A stretch of 6,056 bases of DNA, from positions 1 to 6,056 of the forward strand of contig JAFWDX010000437.1 in assembly GCA_017515945.1 (NCBI GenBank). Reading direction: 5' to 3'. The stretch's first letter is position 1. Each line of letters opens with the position of its first letter. A model generated the notes under the pieces. The model did no database searches and had not been told where the DNA came from. It saw only the letters and a list, made by a program, of their open reading frames with translations. Shown piece after piece: positions 5,838 to 6,056 of this stretch. This stretch comes from Blautia sp. (lineage in GTDB: Bacteria; Bacillota; Clostridia; Lachnospirales; Lachnospiraceae). The position numbers and the translations under genes are program-made.

Positions 5838-5866
5838 ATATTAGCGTTTTCATAAAAAAAGGTACA
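5838..5866 (-). promoter_or_regulatory. Predicted promoter of the sugar-uptake operon
   Basis: On the minus strand an AT-rich -10 region (TAATAT at 5838-5843, within TAATATATAC) lies 17 bp from TGTACC (5861-5866), which is a poor -35 box. Transcription would start near 5831, about 60 nt before the start codon. The weak -35 abuts the proximal copy of the direct repeat, as in activator-dependent promoters. The exact -10 register is uncertain because TATATA and TATACA overlap it. Confidence 0.55.
5839..5853 (-). promoter_or_regulatory. Putative cre (CcpA catabolite-repression site)
   Basis: The minus-strand sequence ATGAAAACGCTAATA matches the Firmicutes cre consensus WTGNAARCGNWWWCA at every defined position except one (T instead of C). 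It lies in the -35/-10 spacer and overlaps the -10, a position where CcpA binding would block transcription. This fits repression of a sugar-uptake operon by preferred carbon sources. Confidence 0.6.
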
Positions 5867-5900
5867 TGGAAAATCCGATAAAATGAAATGGAAAATCCGA
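5866..5900 (-). promoter_or_regulatory. Tandem direct-repeat operator, probably for an AraC/YesN-type regulator
   Basis: The 13-mer TCGGATTTTCCAT (minus strand) occurs identically at 5888-5900 and 5866-5878, a spacing of 22 bp or about two helical turns. AraC-family regulators, including YesN-type response regulators, typically bind such direct repeats just upstream of or overlapping the -35. The proximal copy touches the predicted -35, consistent with activation. Confidence 0.65.
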
Positions 5901-5926
5901 AACTGGCTGTTCGTCTTTTATTCCAC

Positions 5927-5972
5927 GCACCTGCCAAGGCACGCCTGCGGTGTCGCAGTATATGCGAGGTGC
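5927..5972. other. Possible stem-loop upstream of the operon
   Basis: GCACCT (5927-5932) can pair with AGGTGC (5967-5972), enclosing a small hairpin CTGCG-GTGT-CGCAG (5945-5958). It lies between the direct-repeat operator and the palindrome at the right edge. I see no gene here. It may be the outer part of the same repeat element or chance. Confidence 0.3.
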
Positions 5973-5977
5973 TGACT

Positions 5978-6056
5978 GAACAGTTATCCGTGTTCAAAAA
6001 AAGGACGGTCCTCTGCGTGAGAACACGCAAAGAACCGTCCTTTTTGGTAACTGTTC
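5978..6056. repeat. Interrupted palindrome, possible bidirectional terminator (related to family C)
   Basis: A 22-bp stem with two mismatches (5998-6019 with 6024-6045, loop AGAA) carries AAGGACGG and its complement CCGTCCTT, with A- and T-runs on either side. Outside it a perfect 9-bp repeat, GAACAGTTA (5978-5986) and TAACTGTTC (6048-6056), extends to the window edge with a 9-nt bulge, so the element may continue beyond. U-runs on both strands would let it terminate transcription in either direction and insulate the operon from upstream. AGAACCGTCC is shared with the palindrome at 4346-4410. Confidence 0.8.

Noticed and set aside
5927..5972. Cloverleaf-like fold suggesting a tRNA
   Set aside because: Only two short stems can form. 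There is no T-loop GTTCRA motif, no acceptor stem of the right length and no anticodon arm.
5767..6030. Minus-strand 87-codon frame upstream of the binding protein
   Set aside because: It covers the predicted promoter, the direct-repeat operator and a terminator-like hairpin, and ends on the real start codon. No coding signal is evident.

Overview
The window looks like a piece of a Firmicutes chromosome, most likely a Clostridia/Lachnospiraceae-type gut anaerobe. The reasons are a moderately high G+C content (mid-50s percent by eye), strong AGGAGG-like ribosome binding sites, a YesM-type sensor kinase next to a CUT1 sugar transporter that has no ATPase gene of its own, and a CcpA-type cre site. 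This placement is inference; no taxonomic marker is present.

All recognisable genes lie on the minus strand and read from right to left. From the right edge: an interrupted palindrome or bidirectional terminator (5978-6056); a regulatory region (about 5831-5900) with a 13-bp direct repeat at 22-bp spacing, a weak-35 promoter and a near-consensus cre site; a sugar-binding protein gene with a signal peptide but no lipobox, broken by a single -1 frameshift (4488-5770); an intercistronic terminator (4436-4475) and a palindromic repeat (4346-4410); two inner-membrane permease genes overlapping by ATGA (3439-4314 and 2612-3442); a very large near-perfect palindrome (2498-2606); and a YesM-family sensor histidine kinase (639-2465). 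The left 638 bp contain no credible gene and are packed with several families of palindromic and tandem repeats.

Together the genes form a typical carbohydrate-uptake locus. The secreted binding protein captures an oligosaccharide or sugar, and the two permeases form the channel, presumably energised by a shared MsmK/MsiK-type ATPase encoded elsewhere. The kinase probably senses the ligand or its binding protein and phosphorylates a YesN/AraC-type response regulator. That regulator is not in the window, but the tandem direct repeat ahead of the binding-protein gene has the geometry of an AraC-family site.

No wholly new gene system is visible. The unusual content is non-coding. At least four families of palindromic or inverted repeats sit at nearly every gene boundary, and one copy supplies the last seven codons and the stop of the kinase gene. 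No transposase or RAYT gene is present to explain them.
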